Shown here: positions 7,387 to 15,356 of the stretch, piece after piece
Numbering within the stretch: position 1 is the first letter of the stretch
Layout of the letters: each line of letters opens with the position of its first letter
Assembly: GCA_045133795.1 (NCBI GenBank)
Contig: JBGUUT010000098.1
Coordinates: 1 to 15,393 of the forward strand
From: RGIG8597 sp045133795
Lineage (GTDB): Bacteria; Spirochaetota; GWE2-31-10
Reading direction: 5' to 3'
Length of the DNA stretch: 15,393 bases
Notes under the pieces: model-generated
Databases searched by the model: none
What the model saw: the letters and a program-made list of their open reading frames with translations, nothing else
Told to the model about the DNA's origin: nothing
Made by a program: the position numbers and the translations under genes

Positions 7387-7415
7387 TTGACAAGTATTTT
7401 TCTTTACGATAAAAT
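7387..7415 (+). promoter_or_regulatory. Sigma-70-type promoter of the cysteine-protein/transporter pair
   Basis: TTGACA (7387-7392), a 17-base spacer and TAAAAT (7410-7415). The ATG at 7459 follows with CGGAG at 7448-7452 as ribosome binding site. Confidence 0.75.
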
Positions 7416-7458
7416 CACCGCAATTTTATAGATTTAATATAAAAAATCGGAGTTATTT

Positions 7459-8175
7459 ATGAATAATACTGAAAATACTTTTTGGATTGAGTATCAATTT
7501 TCTTTTCTGGAAGCAAAAGATAGAAAAGACATGGTATTTACCATTAATATCGATAAAGAAACACTGCAAATACAAACTCCGGAAAAGTCCCATGAAACGC
7601 AGTGGTCAAAATTATCATTTTACAAATGCTCTAATTGTCCTTTAAATACTGAAAATCATAAAAATTGTCCTATTGCTTATAATCTTTCTGCATTATTTGA
7701 TGAATTTCAAAATGTTTATTCAACAGAAAAGGTTAAAATTACAGTTAAAACCGAAGAACGTGTTTACTCAAAAGAAAGTACGGTTCAACAAGGATTACGT
7801 TCTATATTCGGTATATTTATGGCAGCCAGCGGTTGTCCCAATATGAATGTACTGAAATCTATGGTAAGATTTCACCTTCCGTTTGCTTCGGTAGAAGAAA
7901 CAATATACAGACATGTTTCAAATTACCTATTAAGTCAATATTACGCATTTTTAGAAGGTAAAAAAGTTGACTTTTCATTTGAAGAATTGAAAAAACAAAA
8001 CAAATTAGTCGACGAAGTAAATTGCGGAATGTGCAAACGTTTTGAAAATGTAGGCGAGGGAGATGTTGCCAGAAATGCCCTTACAATATTGAATGTCGGC
8101 GGTTTAATGTTGAACATGGAATTGGAAAGCGGAGTCGATTCTTTAAAATATCTTTTTCAAAATAAAAACAACTGA
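7459..8175 (+). CDS. Conserved six-cysteine protein of unknown function (DUF6901-like)
   Basis: This is a 238-residue soluble protein with no signal peptide or membrane helix. It has six cysteines in ordered sets: CSNC (C57, C60) with a further CP (C70), a central ASGCP (C126), and CGMC (C189, C192). This suggests a metal or redox site. The middle part, with VQQGLRSIFGIFMAASGCP (109-127), RFHLPFASVEETIYRHVSNY (137-156) and LLSQYY, looks strongly constrained. From memory it resembles the bacterial family DUF6901; that name needs checking. The N-terminal 1-50 appears beta-rich (FWIEYQFSFLE, FTINIDKETLQIQ). A near-consensus promoter precedes it and an EamA transporter begins 5 bp after its stop, so the two are probably co-transcribed. 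No function can be assigned. Confidence 0.8.
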   Translation: MNNTENTFWIEYQFSFLEAKDRKDMVFTINIDKETLQIQTPEKSHETQWSKLSFYKCSNCPLNTENHKNCPIAYNLSALFDEFQNVYSTEKVKITVKTEERVYSKESTVQQGLRSIFGIFMAASGCPNMNVLKSMVRFHLPFASVEETIYRHVSNYLLSQYYAFLEGKKVDFSFEELKKQNKLVDEVNCGMCKRFENVGEGDVARNALTILNVGGLMLNMELESGVDSLKYLFQNKNN

Positions 8176-8180
8176 TTTCA

Positions 8181-9026
8181 ATGTGGATTATTCTTGTTTT
8201 AATATACGGTCTTCTTAAAGGTGCCAGAGAAGTTTGTAAGAAAAAATCACTTGAAAAAAACACAGTAATCGAAGTTTTATTTTTCTACACCTTATTTTCT
8301 TTTTTACTCGTTTTGCCCAATATCGCAAATCTGGGAAATATTTCGCTAAAACTATTAAGCCTTATAGCGTTAAAATCATTCATTATATTTTTAGCATGGA
8401 TATTGAGCTTTCACGCCATACACTCAATGCCGGTAAGCCTTTACGGAATATTAGATTTATCACGTGTACTTTTTGCAACATTTCTGGGAATATCTGTTCT
8501 TCATGAAAAAATGACAATTTTCAGAACAATAGGATTAGTTTGTGTTGCCGGCGGACTTTTATTATTAAAATATCGCAAAAAAGGGAATAAATCAGAACAT
8601 ATTCATCCTGCCATAGTAATAGCAGCACTAGCTTCATGTATGTTAAACTCTCTTTCCGGACTGATGGATAAAATCCTAATGCAACATGTTACAAGTACAC
8701 AACTTCAATTTTGGTATATGCTGTTTCTTGTATTAATGTATTTAATATATGTTGCGGTATCTCGCTCCGGAACAGATTTCATTTCCTCCGTAAAAAATCC
8801 ATGGATATGGGCAATGGCTGTTTTGTTTGTAATAGCAGACAAATGTCTTTTTATAGCAAACGGTATTGAAGACAGCAAAGTCACCGTTATGACTTTAATC
8901 AAACAATCCGGTTGTATCATCACCATTTTATCCGGAAAATTCATTTTTCACGAAAAAAATATTACTCACAAATTAATTTGTGCCACAATAATCATTATAG
9001 GGATTGTAATAGGGACAATTAATTAA
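8181..9026 (+). CDS. EamA/DMT-superfamily transporter, substrate unknown
   Basis: A 281-residue, highly hydrophobic protein with about ten predicted helices in two homologous halves (about 1-130 and 140-281), separated by a charged loop (KYRKKGNKSEH, 130-140). Each half ends with the EamA-type pattern of a short helix, a Glu-containing turn and a Gly-rich helix: SVLHEKMTIFRTIGLVCVAGG (split near residue 110) and KFIFHEKNITHK before IIIIGIVIG. DMT exporters move metabolites or drugs across the inner membrane; the substrate cannot be read from sequence. The ATG lies 5 bp after the preceding gene and has no good Shine-Dalgarno, so it probably depends on coupling. Confidence 0.85.
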   Translation: MWIILVLIYGLLKGAREVCKKKSLEKNTVIEVLFFYTLFSFLLVLPNIANLGNISLKLLSLIALKSFIIFLAWILSFHAIHSMPVSLYGILDLSRVLFATFLGISVLHEKMTIFRTIGLVCVAGGLLLLKYRKKGNKSEHIHPAIVIAALASCMLNSLSGLMDKILMQHVTSTQLQFWYMLFLVLMYLIYVAVSRSGTDFISSVKNPWIWAMAVLFVIADKCLFIANGIEDSKVTVMTLIKQSGCIITILSGKFIFHEKNITHKLICATIIIIGIVIGTIN

Positions 9027-9134
9027 CTTTTTAATTACAAAGAAATTATAATATTTATTTTTAATAAAAAAGATTTTATCCATAAGAAAGATTTGTTGTA
9101 TTATAAGTATGTATTTTTTTAACAAGGATTTTAT

Positions 9135-9899
9135 ATGGAATACGGATACAAAAAGAAACCTAAATTTATTGTTATATTCTCATTTTTTTACCTACTTTAT
9201 CCAATCATAAATATTGTTGCATTCTTATCTACAACTCCACCGTCAGTTGCTTTAAGTACATTGCAAGATTTTATTTTGGAAAAACCTACATATATGTTGC
9301 TCAATATTATGTTGTGGCTTGCAACACTTCCGTTAAGTTACGGTTTATTTAAAGTAAAAAAATGGGCATGGTTTTATTTTGTTGTTCATGCAACGCTTGT
9401 TATCGTTATGTCACTTTTCAGTATTGCATCAATCGAAGAAAATATTGACGTTCAACCTCGTTTTAATATAGTTTTTTTCTTTAATTTATTAGTTTTGATT
9501 CCTATGATTCTTTTTATAAAAAAAGAAATACGTATGCCTTATCTTAATCCTCGTTTAAAATGGTGGGAACAATCTAAAAGAGTAAAACATAATGTTAAAG
9601 TAGTTTTTCGAAATGAAGATTTTGATACTTTTGACATTTCCGAATCCGGAGCTTTTATTCTTGATACGGAAAATAAAATCAAAGTTTATCCGGAAGATAT
9701 TATTCCTATATCATTAGTTTTGGATAATAAGATTATCAAGTGTTACTGTGAAATTATTTGGATAAACCAAGGAAACAGAGAAAACTTACCTAACGGAATG
9801 GGAATAAGATTTATCAATCTGAAAAAAGAAGAAATCCTTGAAATTAAAAGTTTTATAAATACAATACACGCAGAAAGCCGAAATATGTCTAAACAATAA
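9135..9899 (+). CDS. Four-helix membrane protein with C-terminal PilZ domain
   Basis: The 254-residue protein has an N-terminal membrane part with four likely helices (about 11-31, 52-72, 77-98, 111-129), then a cytoplasmic PilZ domain from about 145 to 245. PilZ marks are DISESG at 167-172 (DxSxxG motif) and GMGIRFINL at 221-229. PilZ domains bind cyclic-di-GMP through an N-terminal RxxxR plus DxSxxG. Here the first Arg is R149 but the second is replaced by N153 (RVKHN), so binding may be weak or lost (inference). It could be a membrane c-di-GMP effector for motility or envelope. AAGGA at 9124-9128 serves the ATG at 9135. The 108 bases upstream hold no clear -35 box, only a TATTAT/TATAAG stretch. 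It stands alone, ended by a strong terminator. Confidence 0.82.
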   Translation: MEYGYKKKPKFIVIFSFFYLLYPIINIVAFLSTTPPSVALSTLQDFILEKPTYMLLNIMLWLATLPLSYGLFKVKKWAWFYFVVHATLVIVMSLFSIASIEENIDVQPRFNIVFFFNLLVLIPMILFIKKEIRMPYLNPRLKWWEQSKRVKHNVKVVFRNEDFDTFDISESGAFILDTENKIKVYPEDIIPISLVLDNKIIKCYCEIIWINQGNRENLPNGMGIRFINLKKEEILEIKSFINTIHAESRNMSKQ

Positions 9900-9918
9900 A
9901 AATATTTATAAAAAAATT

Positions 9919-9952
9919 AAGCGTACCCTAATTTAGAGAGGTACGCTTTTTT
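9919..9952. terminator. Bidirectional intrinsic terminator between the PilZ gene and aroE
   Basis: AAGCGTACC (9919-9927) pairs with GGTACGCTT (9940-9948) around a 12-base loop. Six Ts follow on the plus strand. On the minus strand the stem is followed by AATTTTTTT. It fits termination of both convergent genes: the PilZ stop ends at 9899 and the aroE stop begins at 9959. Confidence 0.88.
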
Positions 9953-9958
9953 ATTACT

Positions 9959-10705
9959 TTAACCTTTTATTTTTTCCCCTGTCCAATATTCAAAAGCTTT
10001 AACACCTTGATAATGAAGCATTGTTTTTCCGTCAATACAAAAATCCGGAGTTGATTCTAAATAATATTTCAAATCAAAATACACTACATCTTTTTTAAAA
10101 TCCGCAATCATCTGACCAAACGGAATTGTCGTTGTATTGATTACCAATTGATACTCATTCAGCTTGTCTTGGTAAGAAGCAAAATCTAATGTTTTAATAT
10201 CAAACAGTTTTGCTATAACCTCAGCTTTTTCCGCCGTTCTGTTTGTTATGGCTATATCTGATATTCCAAACTCCTGTAATCCGTAAACAACTCCGTTTGC
10301 AGCACCGCCGGCACCGATAATCAAAGTTTTTAGATTACGAGAAATATTATTTTCTTCCAATGTTTTAAAAACTCCGTACCAATCTGTATTGTAACCAAAC
10401 CATTTTCCGTTATTTATAACTACCGTGTTTACAGCTCCGATTTTCTTTGCCACAGAATCAACTTCATCAAGATATTTCATTATCTCAACTTTATGCGGTA
10501 CGGTTACATTAAAACCACGCAATTCTTTAAGCTTTTTAAAACCGGTAACAACATCCGGTAAATCTTCACCTTTAACATGAAATGCAAGATAAACAGCATT
10601 AATTCCGGCATTATTAAAAAACTCATTTTGCATTGCCGGCGATTTAGAATGTTCCACCGGGTCACCGATAATTGCGTATAATTGTGTTTTTGTATCTATG
10701 TTCAA
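9959..10705 (-). CDS. aroE: Shikimate dehydrogenase, TTG start
   Basis: AroE reduces 3-dehydroshikimate to shikimate with NADPH in the aromatic amino-acid pathway. The 248-residue protein is slightly shorter than the common 270. Substrate-site motifs are HSKSP (19-23), FNVTVPHK with catalytic K72 (65-72), GAVNT (90-94), NTDWYG with D108 (106-111) and HYQGVKAF with Q233 (231-238). The dinucleotide fold has GAGGAA (131-136) and NRTAEKA (155-161), the NADP-phosphate site. The start is TTG, read from CAA at 10703-10705. An in-frame TAA is immediately upstream, and the next ATG (residue 25) would remove the SKSP motif, so TTG is forced. GGAG lies 8 bases upstream. No other shikimate gene is nearby. 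Confidence 0.95.
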   Translation of the reverse strand: MNIDTKTQLYAIIGDPVEHSKSPAMQNEFFNNAGINAVYLAFHVKGEDLPDVVTGFKKLKELRGFNVTVPHKVEIMKYLDEVDSVAKKIGAVNTVVINNGKWFGYNTDWYGVFKTLEENNISRNLKTLIIGAGGAANGVVYGLQEFGISDIAITNRTAEKAEVIAKLFDIKTLDFASYQDKLNEYQLVINTTTIPFGQMIADFKKDVVYFDLKYYLESTPDFCIDGKTMLHYQGVKAFEYWTGEKIKG

Positions 10706-10717
10706 TTAGGTTACTCC
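10703..10717 (-). promoter_or_regulatory. Ribosome binding site fixing the aroE TTG start
   Basis: On the minus strand GGAG (10714-10717) is followed by 8 bases and TTG (10703-10705). The codon just before TTG is TAA, which excludes any longer reading. Confidence 0.8.
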
Positions 10718-10742
10718 ATAAAAATTATCAAAATATTAATAT

Positions 10743-10780
10743 AAAAAAGTGTACCTCCCATAACCGGAAGTACACTTTTA
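10743..10780 (-). terminator. Intrinsic terminator of pepF
   Basis: AAAAGTGTAC (10745-10754) and GTACACTTTT (10770-10779) pair, and the stem continues as TCC/GGA after one position. On the minus strand that position is a U-G wobble, so the hairpin is nearly perfect there, followed by TTTTTTAT. It lies just past the pepF stop at 10788 and 38 bases before the aroE start, so aroE needs read-through or its own promoter in a very short gap. Confidence 0.82.
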
Positions 10781-10787
10781 ACCATAA

Positions 10788-12572
10788 TTAACAGTTTTGT
10801 AACTCTGTCAGTAATTCATCAAAATATGAAATAGCAGCAGCTATCGGTTCGCTCTTGCTCATATCCACACCGGCAGAACGCAAAATATCAAGAGGATAAC
10901 GAGAATTTCCGGCTTTTAAGAAACCCAGATAATCATCAAGTTCTTGCTTTCCTCCGGCAGCTACACGTTGATACAATGCTATCGCCGCAGAAATTCCGGT
11001 AGCGTATTGATAAACATAATAGTCATAATAAAAATGCGGAATTCTTGCCCATTCAATAGCAAGCTCATCATCAAGAACCAAATCTTCACCGTAATAAAAA
11101 CGATACAAATCCATGTATTCTTTTTTCAACAAATCAGCCGTAAAAGGAATCCCGTTTTCTGCCATTTCATGAAGTTTCAATTCAAACTCAGCAAATAATG
11201 TTTGGCGGAATAATGTAGCTCTGATATCTTCAATCATAGAAGTCAATAAATACGCCTTAAACTTTTTATCAGCACCGTGTTTTTCCAAAAGATAATTATT
11301 CATCATTTCTTCATTAAAAGTAGATGCAACCTCAGCCAAGAAAATAGGGTAGCTGCCGTAAGTAGGCGATTGAGTATTATGTGTAAACCAACTGTGCATA
11401 GAATGTCCGGCTTCATGTGCCAATGTTCTTGCACTGTCTAAAGTTCCGTTATAATTCATCAAAATATACGGACGTGTCAAATAACTTCCGGTAGAATAAG
11501 CACCGCTTCGTTTATTTTCATTTTCATAAATATCAACCCAACGTTCTTCATAAAGCCCTTTGTGCAAAATATCGCAATACTCTGTTCCCAGCGGCTTTAC
11601 CGCTTCCAATACCAAATTACGAGCTTCGTCATAACTCAATTTTATTTCTTCATGTTCGGCAAGCGGCACATACAAATCATAAAAATGCAACTTGTCTACA
11701 CCGAGTTTTTCTTTGCGATATTTAATGTATTTATGCAAAATATGAATATTATCATGAACTGTTTTGATTAGATTTGTATAAACACTGCGGTCTATATTTT
11801 TACCGAAAACAGCCGCATCTAATGCAGTTTCATAACCGCGAGTTTTTGCAGAAAACACATGATTTCTGATTTCACCTTGAAGCAAAGTAGTCAAAGTATT
11901 CGAAAACTCATTGTATTTTTTATGATATGCAAGAAAAGCATTTTTACGCAATTCTCTATCTGTAGAACGTAAATATATAGAATATGTCCCGTGAGACAAT
12001 TCACAATCATTTCCTTTACTGTCTTTAACCGCCGGAAATTTCATATCCGCATCATTTAATGCACTGAACGCTTCACTTGCAGCAGAAAGAGGAAGACTTG
12101 CCGCAGACAAGATTCGCTCTTCTTTTTCAGACAAAACATATTTTTTTTGACGTAAAAGTTTTTCCATTGAAAATTTATACGGAGCAATTTCCGCTGAATC
12201 TAAAATACCGGTCATTGTCTTATCATCAATCGCCATTATTTCCGGTGTTACCCATGCAGTTTGTTCGTCATACTCAACACAGACACTGTAGATTCTGTCT
12301 TGCATACTGCGATACACACTGTTTGCCGTATCCTCGTCATGTTTCATGTGTGCATAAGTATAAAGCTTATTCATTTCAAGCTCTGCATCCTCACTTACCT
12401 TATAAAACTCAGCAATAGCAGCAGCATTGTTTAATTTCCCTTGAAAAACATTTACGGCATCAATTTTTTTGCGTAAAGCTTCAAAAGATGCCTCCCATGC
12501 AGCATCATTTTCAAAAATATCATTTACAGCCCATTTGTCGCTGTCATTAATTTCACTTCTCAATTTAGGCAT
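10788..12572 (-). CDS. pepF: Oligoendopeptidase F (M3B metallopeptidase)
   Basis: A 594-residue cytoplasmic zinc peptidase that cleaves oligopeptides, typically of about 7-17 residues. The active site HEAGHSMHSW starts at H386 (HExGH: H386, E387, H390) and the third zinc ligand is E414 in FLAEVASTFNE. The segment WVDIYENENKRSGAYSTGSY upstream, and HFYYDYYVYQYATG near the C-terminus, which lines the substrate channel, are characteristic. Length matches the family (about 600). The start has AAGGGAG (12579-12585) upstream. A TATAAA sits at 12610-12615 but no good -35 box is paired with it. It is followed by its own terminator and then aroE. Confidence 0.95.
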   Translation of the reverse strand: MPKLRSEINDSDKWAVNDIFENDAAWEASFEALRKKIDAVNVFQGKLNNAAAIAEFYKVSEDAELEMNKLYTYAHMKHDEDTANSVYRSMQDRIYSVCVEYDEQTAWVTPEIMAIDDKTMTGILDSAEIAPYKFSMEKLLRQKKYVLSEKEERILSAASLPLSAASEAFSALNDADMKFPAVKDSKGNDCELSHGTYSIYLRSTDRELRKNAFLAYHKKYNEFSNTLTTLLQGEIRNHVFSAKTRGYETALDAAVFGKNIDRSVYTNLIKTVHDNIHILHKYIKYRKEKLGVDKLHFYDLYVPLAEHEEIKLSYDEARNLVLEAVKPLGTEYCDILHKGLYEERWVDIYENENKRSGAYSTGSYLTRPYILMNYNGTLDSARTLAHEAGHSMHSWFTHNTQSPTYGSYPIFLAEVASTFNEEMMNNYLLEKHGADKKFKAYLLTSMIEDIRATLFRQTLFAEFELKLHEMAENGIPFTADLLKKEYMDLYRFYYGEDLVLDDELAIEWARIPHFYYDYYVYQYATGISAAIALYQRVAAGGKQELDDYLGFLKAGNSRYPLDILRSAGVDMSKSEPIAAAISYFDELLTELQNC

Positions 12573-12673
12573 ATTTTTCTCCCTTCGAAATCAAAAATAA
12601 TTGCTACTATTTATACAGTAAAAATAAGACATGAGAACAGAAATTTACTTAAAATTATTAATAAAAAATGAAG

Positions 12674-12702
12674 TTGATTTTTATCACCTTTTTTGGCATA
12701 AA
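12674..12702 (+). promoter_or_regulatory. Candidate promoter of the patatin-like gene
   Basis: TTGATT (12674-12679), 17 bases, then CATAAA (12697-12702), about 32 bases before the ATG. The -10 is a modest match, and the whole 162-bp gap is AT-rich, so chance matches are easy. Confidence 0.4.
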
Positions 12703-12734
12703 AATCATAATTTTAATTATCTAAGGAAATAAAT

Positions 12735-13571
12735 ATGGGAAAAACAGCTTTAATTTTGGAAGGCGGAGCAATGAGAGCGACATACACTGCCGGTGTTTTG
12801 GACGCTTTGTTAAAAAAAGAAGACTTTTTCCCGGACAGAATCTACGCCGTATCGGCAGGTTCGTGTCATGCGTGTTCGTATATGTCACATCAATTCGAAC
12901 GAAATCTCCAAATCATAACAAAATATGCAAAAGACCCACGCTATATAAGCTTTCGCAATTTACTTTTTCGCGGCGGAGTTTTTGGATTTAAATTTATATT
13001 CGATGATTTGCCGAATCGCTTAATTCCTTTTGATTACGATACTTGTGAAAAATATGTAGACCGCCTTACAATGGTAGCTACGAACTGTAAAACAGGGAAA
13101 GCTGAATATTTTACCGGAAAGACAGTTTTGGAAATGTTCGAATATTGCCAAGCTTCCAGCAGTATGCCGTTATTATCACGCATAAAAATGATTGACGGAG
13201 AACCGTTTCTGGACGGAAGTATATCTGATTCCATTCCTATCAGAAAATCAATCGAAGACGGAAATGAAAAACACATAGTCGTACTTACACGAGACAAAAA
13301 TTATCGAAAAAGCGAATCTACAACCGGCACAAAACTCATGCGTTTGATTTATAAAAAATATCCGGCTATAGCAGAACTCAACAGCAAACGCCACATAAGC
13401 TACAACGAAACATTAGACTTTATAGAACAACTCGAAAATGAAGGAAAAATCATTGTCATTCGTCCGTCACAACCGATAAATGTCGGTCATATAGAACGTG
13501 ATGTTTCAGTACTTACAGGCATATACAAAATGGGCTTTGAAGACACACTGGCAAAAATGCATTCCTTTTAA
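12735..13571 (+). CDS. Patatin-like phospholipase (YjjU-type)
   Basis: A 278-residue member of the patatin-like acyl-hydrolase family, which cleaves lipid ester bonds with a Ser-Asp dyad. Visible parts are the oxyanion loop LEGGAMRATYTAGVLDAL (8-25), the nucleophile elbow YAVSAGS with S40 (37-43), the ASSSMPLLS segment (140-148) and the catalytic Asp in FLDGSISDSIPI (D160). The short form and EGGAMR/AGVLDA style match the YjjU/RssA-like bacterial group rather than the toxin ExoU. The elbow has Ala in place of the first Gly of GxSxG, and the loop ends RA rather than RG. There is no signal peptide, so it is likely cytoplasmic. AAGGAA (12723-12728) precedes the ATG. The physiological substrate is unknown. 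The next gene has its own promoter. Confidence 0.88.
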   Translation: MGKTALILEGGAMRATYTAGVLDALLKKEDFFPDRIYAVSAGSCHACSYMSHQFERNLQIITKYAKDPRYISFRNLLFRGGVFGFKFIFDDLPNRLIPFDYDTCEKYVDRLTMVATNCKTGKAEYFTGKTVLEMFEYCQASSSMPLLSRIKMIDGEPFLDGSISDSIPIRKSIEDGNEKHIVVLTRDKNYRKSESTTGTKLMRLIYKKYPAIAELNSKRHISYNETLDFIEQLENEGKIIVIRPSQPINVGHIERDVSVLTGIYKMGFEDTLAKMHSF

Positions 13572-13595
13572 ATTTAAAATAAGTATATAGAAAGA

Positions 13596-13617
13596 TTCAA
13601 GTTTGTTGACACTTGAA
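13596..13617. promoter_or_regulatory. Perfect dyad over the symporter -35 box, possible operator
   Basis: TTCAAGT (13596-13602) and ACTTGAA (13611-13617) form a perfect 7-bp inverted repeat with an 8-base spacer. Arm centres lie about 15 bp apart, close to one and a half helical turns. The dyad covers the -35 hexamer, so a repressor bound here would block RNA polymerase. The regulator is unknown. Confidence 0.45.
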
Positions 13618-13634
13618 CTTTACTTAGTTAGAAT
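13606..13634 (+). promoter_or_regulatory. Sigma-70-type promoter of the SSS symporter
   Basis: TTGACA (13606-13611), a 17-base spacer and TAGAAT (13629-13634), about 30 bases before the ATG at 13665. ATAAGGA (13653-13658) is the ribosome binding site. Confidence 0.75.
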
Positions 13635-13664
13635 CCGGTGATTTTTTTAGTATAAGGATTTTTC

Positions 13665-15248
13665 ATGTTGATAAAGTTTATTTTACTTGCCGTATTTTTT
13701 GCGACAATGATTGGTGTCGGTTTTTATGCAAGACGCCATTCTACCGATGTTAACGGTTTTGTTTTAGGCGGACGTTCGGTTGGTCCGTGGCTTACGGCAT
13801 TTGCTTTCGGTACATCTTATTTTTCAGCCGTAATATTCATCGGATATGCGGGGCAGTTCGGTTGGAACTTCGGACTTGCTTCTACTTGGATTGGCTTGGG
13901 AAATGCATTCATCGGGTCACTTTTAGCGTGGTCGATACTCGGACGACGCACCCGAATCATGACTCAACACCTTGATTCTAAAACAATGCCCGATTATTTC
14001 GGAAAACGTTTTAATTGTGAAAAAATAAAAATTGCTGCTTCTATTATAGTTTTTATCTTTTTGATTCCTTATACGGCTTCACTTTACAACGGATTATCAA
14101 GCCTTTTTAATATGGCTTTTGATATTCCTTATGCCGCATGTATCATCGTCATGGCACTTCTTACTTGTGCATATGTAGTTTTCGGCGGTTATATGGCTAC
14201 GGCAATCAACGATTTTATTCAAGGAATAATAATGCTTGTCGGAATTGTCGCTGTAGTAGCTGCTATTCTTTATACTAACGGCGGATTTAATCAAGCTATT
14301 ATTTCCCTTTCACAAATCGATGCCGGAACGGGAGCATTAGGTGCATATACATCATTTTTCGGCCCGGACTTGTTTTCATTATTATCTGTAGTACTTTTGA
14401 CATCATTGGGAACTTGGGGACTGCCGCAAATGATAGGGAAGTTTTACGCTATCAAATGTGAAGATTCCATCAAAAAAGGTACAATTATTTCAACATTTTT
14501 TGCAATCATCGTTGCCGGCGGATGTTACTTTTTAGGAGGTTTCGCACGTTTATATGCCGATTGTGAAGGTATTAAATTGGCAAACGGAAAAATCGCTTTT
14601 GACCAGATTGTTCCTACAATGCTAAACTCACTTACTCAATATTCATGGGGAAATCTTATAATTGCAATAGTAATCGTTTTGGTACTTGCAGCTTCTATGT
14701 CTACGCTGTCATCTCTTGTACTTACATCAAGCTCGACATTGACACTAGACTTTATTGACCACAAAAAGAATATGTCAGAAAACAAAAAACTCTTAGTAAT
14801 GAGAATATTCATTGCATTCTTTGTAGCAATATCTGCAATCATCGCAATAATCAAAGATTCATATCCGGGATTTACATTCATTGCACAGATGATGGGAGTT
14901 TCTTGGGGAGCATTGGCAGGTGCATTTTTAGCTCCGTTTATGTACGGACTTTACTGGAAAAAAACAACAAAAGCTGCCGTATGGACATGTTTTGCATTCG
15001 GTATATTCGTTACAATAGTACAATTAATGTATTCATTCGGAGTAATTACTTTTAATAATGAAGTTTTAAAATATCTATTCGCATCTTCAATCAGAAGCGG
15101 TGTAGTATCAATGATAGGCGGAATTATTCTTTTGCCGATTGTAAGTTTATTTACTCCGCAAATGCAAGAAAATGTCCTTGATGAAATGTTTAACTGCTAT
15201 GAGAAGAAAGTTCTCGTACCGGTAAAAGAAACTCTGGAAGAAGAATAG
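13665..15248 (+). CDS. Sodium:solute symporter (SSS family), substrate unknown
   Basis: A 527-residue inner-membrane protein with about 13 predicted helices and the LeuT-type fold of the SSS family (PutP, PanF and SGLT relatives). Family features are GFVLGGRSVGPWLTAFAFG (31-49) with helix 2, GGYMATAINDFIQGIIM (174-190, equivalent to the TDxxQ signature), GTWGLPQMIGKF (249-260), and helix 9 LAASMSTLSSLVLTSSSTLT (341-360), whose Ser/Thr residues normally hold the Na2 sodium. The usual Asp of MSTADS is Leu348 here. Such carriers import amino acids, sugars, vitamins or organic acids; sequence alone does not choose. The acidic tail EEE ends it. It has its own promoter with a dyad and no clear terminator, only the hairpin cluster downstream. 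Confidence 0.88.
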   Translation: MLIKFILLAVFFATMIGVGFYARRHSTDVNGFVLGGRSVGPWLTAFAFGTSYFSAVIFIGYAGQFGWNFGLASTWIGLGNAFIGSLLAWSILGRRTRIMTQHLDSKTMPDYFGKRFNCEKIKIAASIIVFIFLIPYTASLYNGLSSLFNMAFDIPYAACIIVMALLTCAYVVFGGYMATAINDFIQGIIMLVGIVAVVAAILYTNGGFNQAIISLSQIDAGTGALGAYTSFFGPDLFSLLSVVLLTSLGTWGLPQMIGKFYAIKCEDSIKKGTIISTFFAIIVAGGCYFLGGFARLYADCEGIKLANGKIAFDQIVPTMLNSLTQYSWGNLIIAIVIVLVLAASMSTLSSLVLTSSSTLTLDFIDHKKNMSENKKLLVMRIFIAFFVAISAIIAIIKDSYPGFTFIAQMMGVSWGALAGAFLAPFMYGLYWKKTTKAAVWTCFAFGIFVTIVQLMYSFGVITFNNEVLKYLFASSIRSGVVSMIGGIILLPIVSLFTPQMQENVLDEMFNCYEKKVLVPVKETLEEE

Positions 15249-15258
15249 GCGTTAAAAC

Positions 15259-15356
15259 TAAACTTTACTTCAAAGTTTAACCAAACTTTCTTTGGTTCAA
15301 AATTTCATTCGCCGGGTAAACCGGCACCGAAGATTTAACTTTGGTTCAAAGTTTGG
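15259..15356. repeat. Cluster of four stem-loops with internal repeats, non-coding
   Basis: Four perfect hairpins follow one another after the symporter stop: 15259-15266/15272-15279 (8 bp, 5-base loop), 15279-15285/15291-15297 (7 bp, 5-base loop), 15311-15315/15321-15325 (GCCGG/CCGGC, 5-base loop) and 15337-15343/15347-15353 (7 bp, 3-base loop). CTTTGGTTCAAA occurs twice as a direct repeat (15290-15301 and 15339-15350). TTCAAAGTTT also occurs twice (15269-15278 and 15345-15354). A long-range pairing CCAAACTTT/AAAGTTTGG (15281-15289 and 15348-15356) would compete with the local hairpins. No hairpin has a T-tract, so these are not ordinary terminators. It could be a dispersed intergenic repeat, a structured 3' UTR, or the leader of the next gene beyond the window. 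Confidence 0.6.

Noticed and set aside
9027..9134. Terminator after the EamA gene or a promoter for the PilZ gene
   Set aside because: The stretch is AT-rich with no G:C stem, and the TATTAT/TATAAG boxes have no acceptable -35 at normal spacing.
12077..12418. 113-codon plus-strand frame opposite pepF
   Set aside because: It is the antisense of a well-supported pepF coding region, with no Shine-Dalgarno and a His/Pro/Phe-biased translation.
12707..12720. ATAATT-TT-AATTAT palindrome before the patatin-like gene
   Set aside because: It is pure A/T in very AT-rich DNA, so it is easily produced by chance. There is no supporting second site.
15259..15356. CRISPR array
   Set aside because: There are only two copies of a 12-base word in different contexts, no regular repeat-spacer spacing and no cas gene.
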